The notes: generated from the sequence alone by a model not told the origin. A DNA stretch of 39,396 bases from a virus (IMGVR_UViG_3300032770_000053:1-39396); one strand, 5' to 3'. Shown: positions 30,107-38,491, numbered from the stretch's first letter. Program-made: numbers and translations.

Positions 30107-31458
30107 GATTCCTTATCCATGATGCGTCGGCGGACTTCGCCGGTATCGCCTACCAGATGCAAAAAGAAGGCGCAAAAATAGACCTTTTTATCAAAGACAA
30201 GTTCTATCGGAGCGCCATGGAAGGCCTTGTAAATAAAGTGGACTCCATGGAGGAAGGCCTACGCCACAGCCCGGATCTGGTGATTTTCTCGCTTAACGGC
30301 GACGGCGACTTGGCCGACTCTATCCGCAAAAAAGGCTTTAAGGTCATGGGCTCCTCCGTCTTTGCCGACAAGCTGGAGATGGACCGTGCCTACGGCGTCA
30401 AAGTGGCCCAGCAATTCGGGATTAAGGTTCCCAAGACCACGGAATTTTCGTCCGTTGAGGAAGCCATCGCGCACGTCAAAAAAGTAAACAAGCCGATGGC
30501 AATAAAGATCGACGGAAACTTGTCGGAAGCGTCCTCCTATGTGGCCAAAGACGCCGAGGACATGACTGACTATCTGAATTATTCCAAAGAGCAGGGCACG
30601 ATTCCCCCGAACGCTACATTCATCCTACAGGAGAAAGTAAATGGTGCAGAGATCAGCACGGAACTTTGGTTTGTGGATGGGACTCCTATATGGCCTGCCA
30701 ACTCAACTCTTGAAGTCAAAAAGTTTCTCGCCGGGGAACTCGGTCAGCGAACAGGATGTGAAACAAGCCTTGTATTCCACTATGAAGGCAATGGAAGCAA
30801 AATCGTTGATCGAACAATACGACGCATACTACCGCTCTTAAAACACCAGCGTTACACAGGTGGGATTGACGTGAACTGCATCGTCTCGGAGGTTGACCAT
30901 GAACCCTATTTTTTGGAATGGACTCCGCGCTTGGGATACTCCGCCATCTACGCCTATACGGCAATGCTCGGGATGCCCATTTCTGAGTATTTCTACCGAC
31001 TATCACGAGGACCCTTTACGATTCCGTTCAAGTCGCTATGGGGTTCGGCGCTCAAGTTCTCGATTCCCCCCTACCCGTGCGACATCGAGGATAAAAAGTG
31101 CGCCCAGGAAGTCTACGGCAAAACGAAGGGCGTCCGGATCAACGGGAAGTACGGGAAAGACTTCTGGCCGATAGACGCGATGAAGCCCAAGAGTGGCAAA
31201 TCGACCGATATTGTGGCCGCCGGGACCTCCTGCATCCTTGGCGAGTGCATCGGGCGCGGAAATTCGATGCTGGAAGCCTGGAGAGCGTCGCAGAAGGTCT
31301 TTAAGAGCGTCGAGGCTCCCAACCAGCAGGGACGCTACACGGACGGCGCAAATGATGCCTGGGAGCGATGCCTAAAACTACGGAAATTCGGGTACACGGA
31401 CATTCCGATGCCCTCCGGATCACAGCAGAAAGAGGTCCCAAATGCCCAACGAATTTGA
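30103..31458 (+). CDS. ATP-grasp enzyme resembling PurD (phosphoribosylamine-glycine ligase)
   Basis: 451 residues from ATG 30103 (ATGA overlap, AAGG upstream). Pre-ATP-grasp domain: MRFLIHDASADFAGIAYQMQ; then GSSVFADKLEMDRAYGVKVA (83-102) and PMAIKIDGNLSEASSYVAKD (131-150), the signature layout of GARS-type ATP-grasp proteins. C-terminal residues lack obvious Gly-rich purine-binding completeness, so substrate is open. Ligates a carboxylate to an amine in the family. A phage copy embedded among virion genes suggests modification of a virion, DNA or sugar component rather than purine synthesis. Confidence 0.7.
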   Translation: MRFLIHDASADFAGIAYQMQKEGAKIDLFIKDKFYRSAMEGLVNKVDSMEEGLRHSPDLVIFSLNGDGDLADSIRKKGFKVMGSSVFADKLEMDRAYGVKVAQQFGIKVPKTTEFSSVEEAIAHVKKVNKPMAIKIDGNLSEASSYVAKDAEDMTDYLNYSKEQGTIPPNATFILQEKVNGAEISTELWFVDGTPIWPANSTLEVKKFLAGELGQRTGCETSLVFHYEGNGSKIVDRTIRRILPLLKHQRYTGGIDVNCIVSEVDHEPYFLEWTPRLGYSAIYAYTAMLGMPISEYFYRLSRGPFTIPFKSLWGSALKFSIPPYPCDIEDKKCAQEVYGKTKGVRINGKYGKDFWPIDAMKPKSGKSTDIVAAGTSCILGECIGRGNSMLEAWRASQKVFKSVEAPNQQGRYTDGANDAWERCLKLRKFGYTDIPMPSGSQQKEVPNAQRI

Positions 31459-31567
31459 AACCTACGGAATGACGAAAAAGGAAAAGCTGATTTACGACCT
31501 TTTGGCTGAAAAACTGGACCGCATCATTGACCTTCTAGAACGCCAGGGAAGCGTGAGGCCGGGATAA
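31442..31567 (+). CDS. Small helical protein
   Basis: 41 residues (MPNEFETYGMTKKEKLIYDL, LAEKLDRIIDLLERQG), an amphipathic helix. It overlaps the enzyme gene by 17 bases and the next ATG by one base (TAATG). SD AGAGG present. Likely an accessory of the downstream small tail protein. Confidence 0.6.
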   Translation: MPNEFETYGMTKKEKLIYDLLAEKLDRIIDLLERQGSVRPG

Positions 31568-31815
31568 TGGCGAACGATACTTGGCCGTTCATTTCGGGGG
31601 CGACGAACTGCACCATGAAGTTCGATTACGACGGGAGTGGGAATCAGGTATACGTCGGATGGGCTCAGGTGGGCTCGGCATCTTCTGACCCCGCGTGGCG
31701 CATCATGCAACAGACTTTTAACGGCTCGAATCAGTTGACCGACGTTAAGTGGGCCAACGGATCAACGGGATTCGGGCTAGTTTGGGACAATCGCGCCGGG
31801 TATTCCTATTCATGA
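31567..31815 (+). CDS. Small beta-rich tail-region protein
   Basis: 82 residues. Layout CTMKFDYDGSGNQVYVGWAQ, DPAWRIMQQTFN, VKWANGSTGFGLVWDNR matches a recurring small phage protein: a beta unit with 'YdgsGN...yVG', 'DPaWrI' and 'WANGs...iWDnR'. Often near tail fibre genes. Role unknown. Confidence 0.7.
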   Translation: MANDTWPFISGATNCTMKFDYDGSGNQVYVGWAQVGSASSDPAWRIMQQTFNGSNQLTDVKWANGSTGFGLVWDNRAGYSYS

Positions 31816-34800
31816 ATAAGACAACCGCTCTTTCCTGCGCTTTTTTTTTAACCGTTTGCTTCACCTACGCATCCGCCGAGCCAACAAAAACAGTTTTTAA
31901 CCCTTTTACCGGAAAGCAAGACTACATTACTCGTATTGACTCCAATACGATCCTGCCCGGCTCTGGAGTCACGGTGACGAGCAATTCCGGTGGCACTGTC
32001 ACGGTCAATGCTATTGGCGGAAGTGGAGGAGCCTCCTCCCTCGAAACCATGGTCAATGGTGTAAGAGTTTCCAGCCCTACCGCCTCCATAAACCTCGTCG
32101 CCGGGACCAACGTAACCCTAAGCGGATCATTGACGGGCGGAGGGACGGCGCAAGTTACGATCAATGCCAGCGGATCGGGCGGCTCCATGACCCCCGGCGC
32201 GTCCTACTACGCCCAGGTCAATCCTGCCAGTCAGCAATCGGGCGGGATCAATCTGGCGACGGGGACATTCTCGGGGGTGACGGCTTCGACCGTTACGGCT
32301 TCCAGCGCAACGTTTACGAGCGCCAACGTGACGGGGACGAATTACGTCGGGAGACTCGCCACGAATGGGTCGTCGATCCCGGTAGACCTTGGGACCAATA
32401 CCGGAGCCTTCACGTTCCAAACGATAGGGGCGGGATTCGACGCCTACAACCAACTCCAGTCCGTTAACACGATGCAGCTTAGGGCTTCGTCGTCGTTTCC
32501 ATATAGCATAAGATTTGGTTCCAACGGAAGTTTTCAAGGGGCTGGTGCGTCAGGGTGGACCATCGAAGATTATTCCGACAGCGGGGCCGCCGTAGGGCTT
32601 TCAATAAAAAACGACAACGGGAATACGCAATATAGGTATTTAAATTTCGAGAGTTCAAGCGGTTCCGACGCTGATGGCGGGAATATCTTTTATAAGCCAA
32701 ATAACCACTATTTCGAGACAGACCGCCCGTGGATTTTTGAATCTCCTGTCAATTCCACATTCACCTACGGGGTCTATGCCGGGAGCGTAACGACTCCCTT
32801 AGTGGTGGCTTCCACCATCACGGCGATTTCCAGCATGACCGTCACCAACATAACGATCAATGGAACCTGTACCGGGAGCGGGTGCAGTTCCGGCAGCGGC
32901 GGAGCCTCGACGCTTGGGATGGGCTTGGGAACCGCCTCGGGCCTGACCGTCCTGACTTCCAGCCCGACGGCGCTATTCATCGGGAACAATTCCCAATTCA
33001 CTGCGACCCAGCTTGGCGCAGCGACATACTATTTCGCGCTGAACCCTTCCAGCGTGACGCTCTACGGACCGAACATTCCTGCTTCTTCTATTTCCGCCGG
33101 ATCGCTGGGAGCTTCGGTCATCGCTTCTTCACTGACGACTTCCGGAGTCACGGCGGGAAGCTATACCAACGCGAATATCACGGTGACGGCGCAGGGGATC
33201 GTTACGGCTGCCAGCAATGGATCCGGGGGAGGCGGAGGTTCCCCGGCTCTTGAGGTCATGGCTAATGGCGTGCGTGTCACAAGCCCGACGGCGACGATCA
33301 GCATGTATGGCCCCTGGTTCACTGGATTGGCCGTTGGTTCTACGGCTCAAGTCGGCATTGACACGACGACCGCCAATGGCCTCTTGAGCATATCGTCTGC
33401 GACGCTCACCTATCTCCAGGCTTCGAGCGCCGCGGCGACCTATCAGCAGAAAGGGAGTTATCTAACCGCCGTAACCGCCGATTCTCCCTTGTCGGGCTCT
33501 GGGACCGCCGGATCGCACTTGATCTTCACGAACCCCGGATATATCACCGGTAACCAGTCGATCACCTGGACCGGATCGGGCGACGTGACCGGGACTGCTT
33601 CTGGCGCTACTTCGATCAGCCCTACGCTTACGGCGGCGGCCAAGCAAAGCAATATAAAGACGCTGGCGGCCTCCAGCACGACCATCACGGGCAACCTGGA
33701 AGTCGATGGATGGACGGTTGACAATGGCAGCGTTTCCGTCTCTGCGGCTGGAGGCCTGGGCGTGACCTATGGTGTCAGTGTCGGGAGCATGACGGGGGCG
33801 GGTCTGAGCAGTTGCAGTGGCGCATCGAATGCCGTGACCTGGAACTCCTCAACGAACCTCTTTGGTTGCAACACGATTACCGGAGGCGGGGGCGGCGGAG
33901 CCTCTTCCTTGGCGGTGACGACCGGAAGCGTTTCAGGGTTCGCCAGCATCGCCTCTTCCCCCACGTCCATTGTTGTCTTTGATTCCTCCTCTTTCAATGT
34001 CAGTTTGCAGGGAGGGTCTACCGCCTTCGTTTCCTTGAATACGAGCCCGCAACTCTGGACATCCGCAGGAACGGGAGCCCAGGAGTGGGACAAGCCCGCG
34101 GGCGCGAGGTTGGTGGAAGTCTTGATCTGCGGAGGCGGCGGGGCCGGGGGCGGCGGATCGCAGGCCGCGGCGGGAGCAGCGCGCACCGGCGGAGGCGGCG
34201 GAGGAGGTGGATTCTGCGCCCATACGACCTTCTTGGCCTCCGTTCTTGGGTCTAGCGCGACGGTTACCATAGGGGCGGGCGCAACCGGGGCGTCGGGCGG
34301 ATCTAGCGGAGCCGGAAGTGACGGCGGAGCCGGTGGAACGTCCACATTTGACGTATTCATCTCGGCTTTTGGCGGTGGTGGCGGAGCCGGGAATGCGGCG
34401 GGAGCCGGAGGCGGCGGTGGGGGCGGAGGAACGGCGGCGGGCAATGGGGCTACCACCACGACCGGCGGAACGGGCGGTCCCTGCTTTGTCGCGGCGACGG
34501 CGGCCAACACCGCTTCGGCGACCTGTGCGGGAGCCGGGGGAGGCACGGCGGCCACGGGCGGCGCGGTCGGACCTTCGTCCTATTTCTCCGGGGCAGGCGG
34601 CGGAGCCAGCACGACAGCAGGGGGCAACTCGACCGTAGCCTATGGGGGCGGCTCCTGGTTCTCGGCGGCCGGAGGAGGAGCGGGAGGCGGCGTCAATGCG
34701 GCATCTCCTGGCACGGCCCGAAGCGGCCTTGCGGGAGGGTCGACGGGTCCGACTTCGACCTCCTCGGGCGGCGGAGGTGCGGGCGGAAACTCGGCGAATG

Positions 34801-35024
34801 CCTGCGGATCGGGCGGAGAAGGACAAGTCGGGCCCGATGGAAATTCGGCCATGGCCGGAACGGGTGGAGGCGGCGGCTCTTCGAACAACTCCGGTGCGGC
34901 TTGCAATGGCGGCAATGGCGGCAATCCGGGCGGTGGCGGTGGAGGCGGAGGCGGAGGAACGACCTCGGGCGGTAACGGGGGTAATGGAGGCGACGGCAAG
35001 GCCTGGATATGGACTTACTTCTGA
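31812..35024 (+). CDS. Tail fibre/adhesin with Sec signal peptide and glycine-rich C-terminus
   Basis: 1070 residues from ATG 31812 (ATGA overlap; in-frame upstream codons are shadow). N-terminus MNKTTALSCAFFLTVCFTYA then SAEP is a textbook Sec signal peptide. Then FNPFTGKQDYIT and repeated beta motifs (GSGVTVTSNSGGTVTVNAIG; EVMANGVRVTSPTA). Residues ~752-1070 are a very Gly-rich domain beginning WDKPAGARLVEVLICGGGG, the type used as adhesion tips in phage fibres. The two parts suggest a fibre that could also be exported by the host. A phage structural protein with a signal peptide is unusual. Confidence 0.75.
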   Translation: MNKTTALSCAFFLTVCFTYASAEPTKTVFNPFTGKQDYITRIDSNTILPGSGVTVTSNSGGTVTVNAIGGSGGASSLETMVNGVRVSSPTASINLVAGTNVTLSGSLTGGGTAQVTINASGSGGSMTPGASYYAQVNPASQQSGGINLATGTFSGVTASTVTASSATFTSANVTGTNYVGRLATNGSSIPVDLGTNTGAFTFQTIGAGFDAYNQLQSVNTMQLRASSSFPYSIRFGSNGSFQGAGASGWTIEDYSDSGAAVGLSIKNDNGNTQYRYLNFESSSGSDADGGNIFYKPNNHYFETDRPWIFESPVNSTFTYGVYAGSVTTPLVVASTITAISSMTVTNITINGTCTGSGCSSGSGGASTLGMGLGTASGLTVLTSSPTALFIGNNSQFTATQLGAATYYFALNPSSVTLYGPNIPASSISAGSLGASVIASSLTTSGVTAGSYTNANITVTAQGIVTAASNGSGGGGGSPALEVMANGVRVTSPTATISMYGPWFTGLAVGSTAQVGIDTTTANGLLSISSATLTYLQASSAAATYQQKGSYLTAVTADSPLSGSGTAGSHLIFTNPGYITGNQSITWTGSGDVTGTASGATSISPTLTAAAKQSNIKTLAASSTTITGNLEVDGWTVDNGSVSVSAAGGLGVTYGVSVGSMTGAGLSSCSGASNAVTWNSSTNLFGCNTITGGGGGGASSLAVTTGSVSGFASIASSPTSIVVFDSSSFNVSLQGGSTAFVSLNTSPQLWTSAGTGAQEWDKPAGARLVEVLICGGGGAGGGGSQAAAGAARTGGGGGGGGFCAHTTFLASVLGSSATVTIGAGATGASGGSSGAGSDGGAGGTSTFDVFISAFGGGGGAGNAAGAGGGGGGGGTAAGNGATTTTGGTGGPCFVAATAANTASATCAGAGGGTAATGGAVGPSSYFSGAGGGASTTAGGNSTVAYGGGSWFSAAGGGAGGGVNAASPGTARSGLAGGSTGPTSTSSGGGGAGGNSANACGSGGEGQVGPDGNSAMAGTGGGGGSSNNSGAACNGGNGGNPGGGGGGGGGGTTSGGNGGNGGDGKAWIWTYF

Positions 35025-36064
35025 GGCGCGTCCTATTCACCGCCATCCTCTGCCTGATCCCCTCTTTAGGTCTCGCCATCACGCCGACCGTCGTTCAGTA
35101 TTCCTCCGGGACGGCAAATACAGGCAGCACGGTCTCGGCCTCTTTCGGCGGCAACGTGACAGCGGGGAACTGGGTCTATGCTTGCATCAGCGTGAACAGC
35201 GGCGGCACGATTGTGGCCCCCACTATGACCGGAGAATCGTTCTCAGGAACCCCGGTTTTTAGCTACAGCGCGGGGAACCCCCATCTGGCCTGCTACGAGA
35301 TCGCCAGCGCTGCGGGCGGCAATTCAACCATCACCGAAACGGCGGCCACTTGCAGCGGATGCGGCTGGAACATGACGATCGTCGAAGTCAACTGCGTCGG
35401 GGCTTGCGTCGATCAGACCACCGGGACCAATAACGCGACTTGCACAGGCGGATGTTCGGTCTCCAGTTCCGGGTCCGGCTCAAGCGGGAACCTGAATCTG
35501 GCCTGGTTTGCCGACGATTCCGCGCAATCGACCTATACGGCGGGCGCGGGATACACGATCCTGAATAACGCGCTTAACACGGACGGAAACTCACAGGGCG
35601 ACGAATACGGAACGGCGGGATCGGGAGGCATCCAGAACGCGACCGCGACGAGCAGCAACGCCGGAGACACACAGACCATGGGCATCGACTCCATTGCCTC
35701 CATGTCGGGGCCGCCGACTGTCACAACGAACGCTCCCTTTATCAACAGCTTTACCGCCATCACGGGATCAGGAACCATCGCCAACAGCGGCGGGTACACG
35801 GTCACGGGATCAAGCATTTGCTGGGGAACGATGGCTTCACCTTGCCAGAACGGGGGCACCTTCATCGATACCGGGGGAACCTCCGGAGCTTTCACGGCCT
35901 CGATCACCGGGCTCGCCTCCGGCGTTCTCTATCATGTGCAGGGGCAGGCGGTTAATTCGGCCGGAACAGGGTATGGGTCGGACGTTCCTTTCTATACCCT
36001 CCAGAACGCTCGCGGCCTGGGATATCCCGGCGCGAAGGCCGGGACCGCAAGATGGGCCAATTGA
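35009..36064 (+). CDS. Exported Ser/Thr/Gly-rich protein with Fn3-like end
   Basis: 351 residues, overlapping the fibre gene by 16 bases. N-terminus MDLLLRRVLFTAILCLIPSL then GLA is a signal peptide. Cys-rich centre (CVGACVDQTTGTNNATCTGG), then a fibronectin-III-like closing segment (GTSGAFTASITGLASGVLYH, VQGQAVNSAGTGYGSDVPFY). Such domains are common in phage surface proteins. Whether it is virion-bound or secreted is open. Confidence 0.7.
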   Translation: MDLLLRRVLFTAILCLIPSLGLAITPTVVQYSSGTANTGSTVSASFGGNVTAGNWVYACISVNSGGTIVAPTMTGESFSGTPVFSYSAGNPHLACYEIASAAGGNSTITETAATCSGCGWNMTIVEVNCVGACVDQTTGTNNATCTGGCSVSSSGSGSSGNLNLAWFADDSAQSTYTAGAGYTILNNALNTDGNSQGDEYGTAGSGGIQNATATSSNAGDTQTMGIDSIASMSGPPTVTTNAPFINSFTAITGSGTIANSGGYTVTGSSICWGTMASPCQNGGTFIDTGGTSGAFTASITGLASGVLYHVQGQAVNSAGTGYGSDVPFYTLQNARGLGYPGAKAGTARWAN

Positions 36065-36333
36065 GCGACCGGACGCATTGGTTCCGAAAGGCCGACATGA
36101 CCTATCTGATCGTCGTCATGACGCTCTGCGGGGCGGTCTGGGCCGTCATCAAAGAGCCGATGAAATGGGATCAGACCACGATGGATGTGGAAGCCATGAA
36201 ACCAAGATTGGATAGGGTCGAGCAGCACGTGACCGAGATTGACGCCCGGAATCAGGCGCAGATGACGCTCATCATTCGGGAGCTGGACGGGATTCATAAA
36301 GAGATCAGGCGACAGAATAGGGGCGACGATTAG
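36052..36333 (+). CDS. Membrane protein with C-terminal coiled coil (spanin-like candidate)
   Basis: 93 residues. One transmembrane segment (MTYLIVVMTLCGAVWAVI, ~16-33) then a charged coiled coil (MKPRLDRVEQHVTEIDARNQ). This topology fits i-spanin or other lysis-accessory proteins, and it sits just before the endolysin. Family not certain. Confidence 0.6.
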   Translation: MGQLSDRTHWFRKADMTYLIVVMTLCGAVWAVIKEPMKWDQTTMDVEAMKPRLDRVEQHVTEIDARNQAQMTLIIRELDGIHKEIRRQNRGDD

Positions 36334-36343
36334 GGGAGGCTAT

Positions 36344-36517
36344 ACGGCGGACAAGTGGTGGGGTCGTTTTTTATGTCCAGTCTGCCAAGCAGTGTGTACC
36401 GTACAAAGATGGACGCAAGGATTTTTTAGGGTAACGTGCGAAAAATGCGGTTTCTCGACGTCTTCAATTACGCCCGATGGTATGGATGGAGCTGGTACGG
36501 ATGGCTCGGACCGCTAG
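36344..36517 (+). CDS. Zinc-ribbon protein with probable ACG start
   Basis: 57 residues, ADKWWGRFLCPVCQAVCTVQ then VTCEKCGFSTSSITPDG; two CxxC pairs form a zinc ribbon. No ATG, GTG or TTG precedes the native-looking MADKWW-type start; the codon there is ACG at 36344, four bases after the SD GGGGAGG. Its stop overlaps the endolysin SD. An ATG-to-ACG change or a true ACG start would explain it. Confidence 0.5.
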   Translation, partial: TADKWWGRFLCPVCQAVCTVQRWTQGFFRVTCEKCGFSTSSITPDGMDGAGTDGSDR

Positions 36518-36525
36518 GAGGCAAG

Positions 36526-37011
36526 GTGAGTAAAAATTTGATTGGCCTTATGGATGCCTGTTGCGATGCGGTCGAAAATCCTTCCTTCCAGCCGAAACCG
36601 GACGGGACGACCTACTGCAATATGGCTCTTTCGGCTATCGCCATAAAAGCTTTTGGCAATCATGATTTCGACGGAAAGACGGCGGACGAAATCGCTGGAT
36701 TTGTAGCGGCCAGCGATCAGTATACGTTGATTCCTATGGAGCAAGCGCAGGAACTAGCGAATCAGGGGAGCCTCGTTTTTGCCATTGCTTCTTCCCAGGA
36801 TCTTAAGCAAAGCCACGGCCATGTTTGCATCGTGAGGCCTGGGATTGAGAAGGACAGCGGGAAGTGGGGCCCATGCCCGTCCGTTGTCAACATAGGGGCG
36901 GAGGTATTCATTGCAAGGGCAAAGCGCGGGCCGCTCCAGGGGTTGCCAGCCGGGGTTAATGAAGCGTTTCAGCCAAAACCAGACTTCTATGTATGGAGGG
37001 GATCAATATGA
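36526..37011 (+). CDS. Probable endolysin (Cys/His/Asn hydrolase)
   Basis: 161 residues. GTG 36526 chosen because GGAGG (36516-36520) lies just upstream; GTG 36436 would add a zinc-gene shadow. Likely catalytic Cys31 in GTTYCNMALS, His97/99 in SHGHVCIVRPG, Asn122 in VVNIG, a CHAP/NlpC-like triad. AQELANQGSLVFA is the usual central strand. No signal peptide, so export would depend on the holin. Position between a spanin-like protein and holin candidates supports a lysis role. Confidence 0.7.
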   Translation: MSKNLIGLMDACCDAVENPSFQPKPDGTTYCNMALSAIAIKAFGNHDFDGKTADEIAGFVAASDQYTLIPMEQAQELANQGSLVFAIASSQDLKQSHGHVCIVRPGIEKDSGKWGPCPSVVNIGAEVFIARAKRGPLQGLPAGVNEAFQPKPDFYVWRGSI

Positions 37012-37352
37012 TCGAGAAAGCCTTTGACGTTATGCCCGATTGGATGAAGGGAAAGCTCGTTATCCGTATGACCTACACGGCGGCATCGTTTATCACGGCG
37101 CGGGTGATTTCGTTCCTGACCGGCGACTACCTGAACCATGCGCTCGCCGTCGCCGTCGCGGACCTGGGCAAGGTCGGTATCCATGTCGTGATCCAGATTC
37201 AGTCGGTAGACAAGCAGACGTTGGAAGCCTTCGTGACCGGCCTTTTGATGATCGCCGGGGAGTGGTTCATCCAGCACTTCCACTCGAAGGTGGTTTTGCC
37301 CAACGTGGCCCCCAAGCCGGAACCGGCCGCGCCCCCGGCAGGGATGGTCTAA
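37008..37352 (+). CDS. Holin candidate
   Basis: 114 residues from ATG 37008 (ATGA overlap; SD GGAGGGG). Hydrophobic stretches at ~21-39 (MTYTAASFITARVISFLTG), 44-64 (HALAVAVADLGKVGIHVVIQ) and 72-89 (LEAFVTGLLMIAGEWFI), followed by a Pro/Ala-rich tail. Two or three helices plus a small size fit a holin next to the endolysin. The alternative upstream ATG 36993 lacks the SD. Confidence 0.55.
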   Translation: MIEKAFDVMPDWMKGKLVIRMTYTAASFITARVISFLTGDYLNHALAVAVADLGKVGIHVVIQIQSVDKQTLEAFVTGLLMIAGEWFIQHFHSKVVLPNVAPKPEPAAPPAGMV

Positions 37353-37447
37353 TGCTCAACTGGATCACGGACAAAATCATTGTTGTCGCAATGCTCGCCT
37401 TTCTGGCGATAGATAAACTAATCGAAAAATTCGGAAAAGGAGACTAA
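37352..37447 (+). CDS. Small single-pass membrane protein
   Basis: 31 residues (MLNWITDKIIVVAMLAFLAI, DKLIEKFGKGD), one transmembrane helix with a positive C-terminus. TAATG overlap with the holin candidate. Could be an antiholin or a second holin; only layout supports this. Confidence 0.5.
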   Translation: MLNWITDKIIVVAMLAFLAIDKLIEKFGKGD

Positions 37448-37449
37448 GA

Positions 37450-37896
37450 ATGAAGAAAATCCCGGCATTTTTAGCGTTGTTTTTGATAGCTTCTCCTCTC
37501 ATGGCGGCCAATCTCGAATGGGATCTAGGCTCGGTCGGATCGGTTCAGCTTCCTTGGCAAGCAACGGAAGTCTTTTACGGGGCCGTGCGCCCGATCAACG
37601 CCCTAAAGAGCGGCCTGACCCAGCAGATCGCGGGCGCGAGCCTCCCGGTCCTGACCCTGGGCAAACTCGCCAGCGGCTACCGGATTTTGGACGGCCAGCT
37701 TGGGGCCTCGGCCACCTGGCCCGTTCAATCCTCGCCGGTTAATGCCTATTGCGCCATCGGGCATGACGTGGTTCAGGATATTCCCGGCCTGCCTCCGGCG
37801 CTCCATAGCGCTCATGTGAACGGGGCCGTCACCTACATGCCTGCCCTGGGCGGGTGGTTCGCGGGCGGCACGGTAAGCTACGCCTTCGGCGGCTAA
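37450..37896 (+). CDS. Exported protein of unknown function
   Basis: 148 residues. N-terminus MKKIPAFLALFLIASPLMAA is a Sec signal peptide. The mature part has beta-like alternation (WDLGSVGSVQLPWQATEVFY; GYRILDGQLGASATW; GGWFAGGTVSYAFGG) suggestive of a small periplasmic or outer-membrane protein. Third exported protein of this genome; a superinfection-exclusion or lysis role is possible. Confidence 0.65.
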   Translation: MKKIPAFLALFLIASPLMAANLEWDLGSVGSVQLPWQATEVFYGAVRPINALKSGLTQQIAGASLPVLTLGKLASGYRILDGQLGASATWPVQSSPVNAYCAIGHDVVQDIPGLPPALHSAHVNGAVTYMPALGGWFAGGTVSYAFGG

Positions 37897-37897
37897 A

Positions 37898-38110
37898 GTG
37901 TTTGAGCGATTCGGTCTGGAGTGGGGGTGGCAAGGGCCGCCTCCACACGATAAGCCCGACCCATCCCGGCGCAACGCCTACGCTCTTCCCCATGGCCGCA
38001 AACCTACCAAAGATACCCGCCGAAACCACCGTCAATTCAAATCGATCAGACCCGCTTATATCATCCGGTTCGCTTATTGGTCGGCGGTGACGGCGATTAG
38101 GGGCGGATAA
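37898..38110 (+). CDS. Small basic protein, unknown
   Basis: 70 residues from GTG 37898, right after the exported-protein stop. Arg/Lys/His-rich (PDPSRRNAYALPHGRKPTKD; NHRQFKSIRPAYIIRFAYWS). Could bind nucleic acid. No family recognised. Last gene before the early promoter. Confidence 0.45.
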   Translation: MFERFGLEWGWQGPPPHDKPDPSRRNAYALPHGRKPTKDTRRNHRQFKSIRPAYIIRFAYWSAVTAIRGG

Positions 38111-38142
38111 ATTATTTTATCGACGGTAAATAAATTTTTCTC

Positions 38143-38172
38143 TTGACAAGAATATAGCCTTGGGGATATATT
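38143..38172 (+). promoter_or_regulatory. Strong sigma70-type early promoter with an operator-like dyad
   Basis: TTGACA (38143-38148, perfect), 18 bases, TATATT (38167-38172, five of six). GGGGA (38162-38166) and TCCCC (38172-38176) flank the -10 as a 15-base dyad, a likely binding site for a repressor. The region before it is A/T-rich (UP-like). The predicted start is near 38179, ahead of the long hairpin RNA. Confidence 0.75.
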
Positions 38173-38193
38173 CCCCCCGTGACTCTAGCTAAT

Positions 38194-38289
38194 ACCGATC
38201 AAATTGAAAGACGCGCAAAGCCCGAGGTCCTGCCTTTACTGGCTAGGGTCACAACCTCGGCCCCTGGCGCGTCTTTCCGCTTGATCGGT
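38194..38289 (+). ncRNA. Long hairpin RNA just downstream of the early promoter
   Basis: Arms ACCGATCAA (38194-38202)/TTGATCGGT (38281-38289); GAAAGACGCGC (38206-38216)/GCGCGTCTTTC (38267-38277); CCGAGGT (38222-38228)/ACCTCGG (38254-38260); apical CCT/AGG and GCC/GGC. Internal loops of 3x3 and about 5x6 bases separate the stems. No T-run follows, so it is not a terminator. It is a 96-base rod, close to the start of the early transcript. Roles such as antitermination (put-like), RNase III target or a polymerase-binding RNA are all possible. Confidence 0.65.
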
Positions 38290-38491
38290 CCTGCCAAATC
38301 CGCGAATCTTTACAAAACTTCCCCCAGGATGCGGGGTAATATAGGTTATCAGCAGCTGCAAGCCCGCCAGAAATACCCGCCAAACGTTCCAGGATTTGAT
38401 TCTAGGCCCCTATTCCACTTTATCCACACTCACACACCTTTCTTTTTCTTTGCCGGGGTCCGTCATGGACGTAACTTAGGAGCTAATCAAC
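38290..38491 (+). other. Untranslated leader of the first early gene; origin candidate
   Basis: No supported ORF. It holds a perfect DnaA-box consensus, TTATCCACA at 38420-38428, next to a C/T-rich run (CACACACCTTTCTTTTTC), a duplicated CCCGCCA near 38368, and a small CCCC/GGGG dyad near 38325. A replication origin would fit the host-dependent replication implied by the gene set, but this is inference. Confidence 0.4.

Noticed and set aside
33767-34999. Long proline- or arginine-rich ORFs on both strands across the fibre 3' end
   Set aside because: They mirror the GGC/GGA glycine codons of the fibre's glycine-rich domain.
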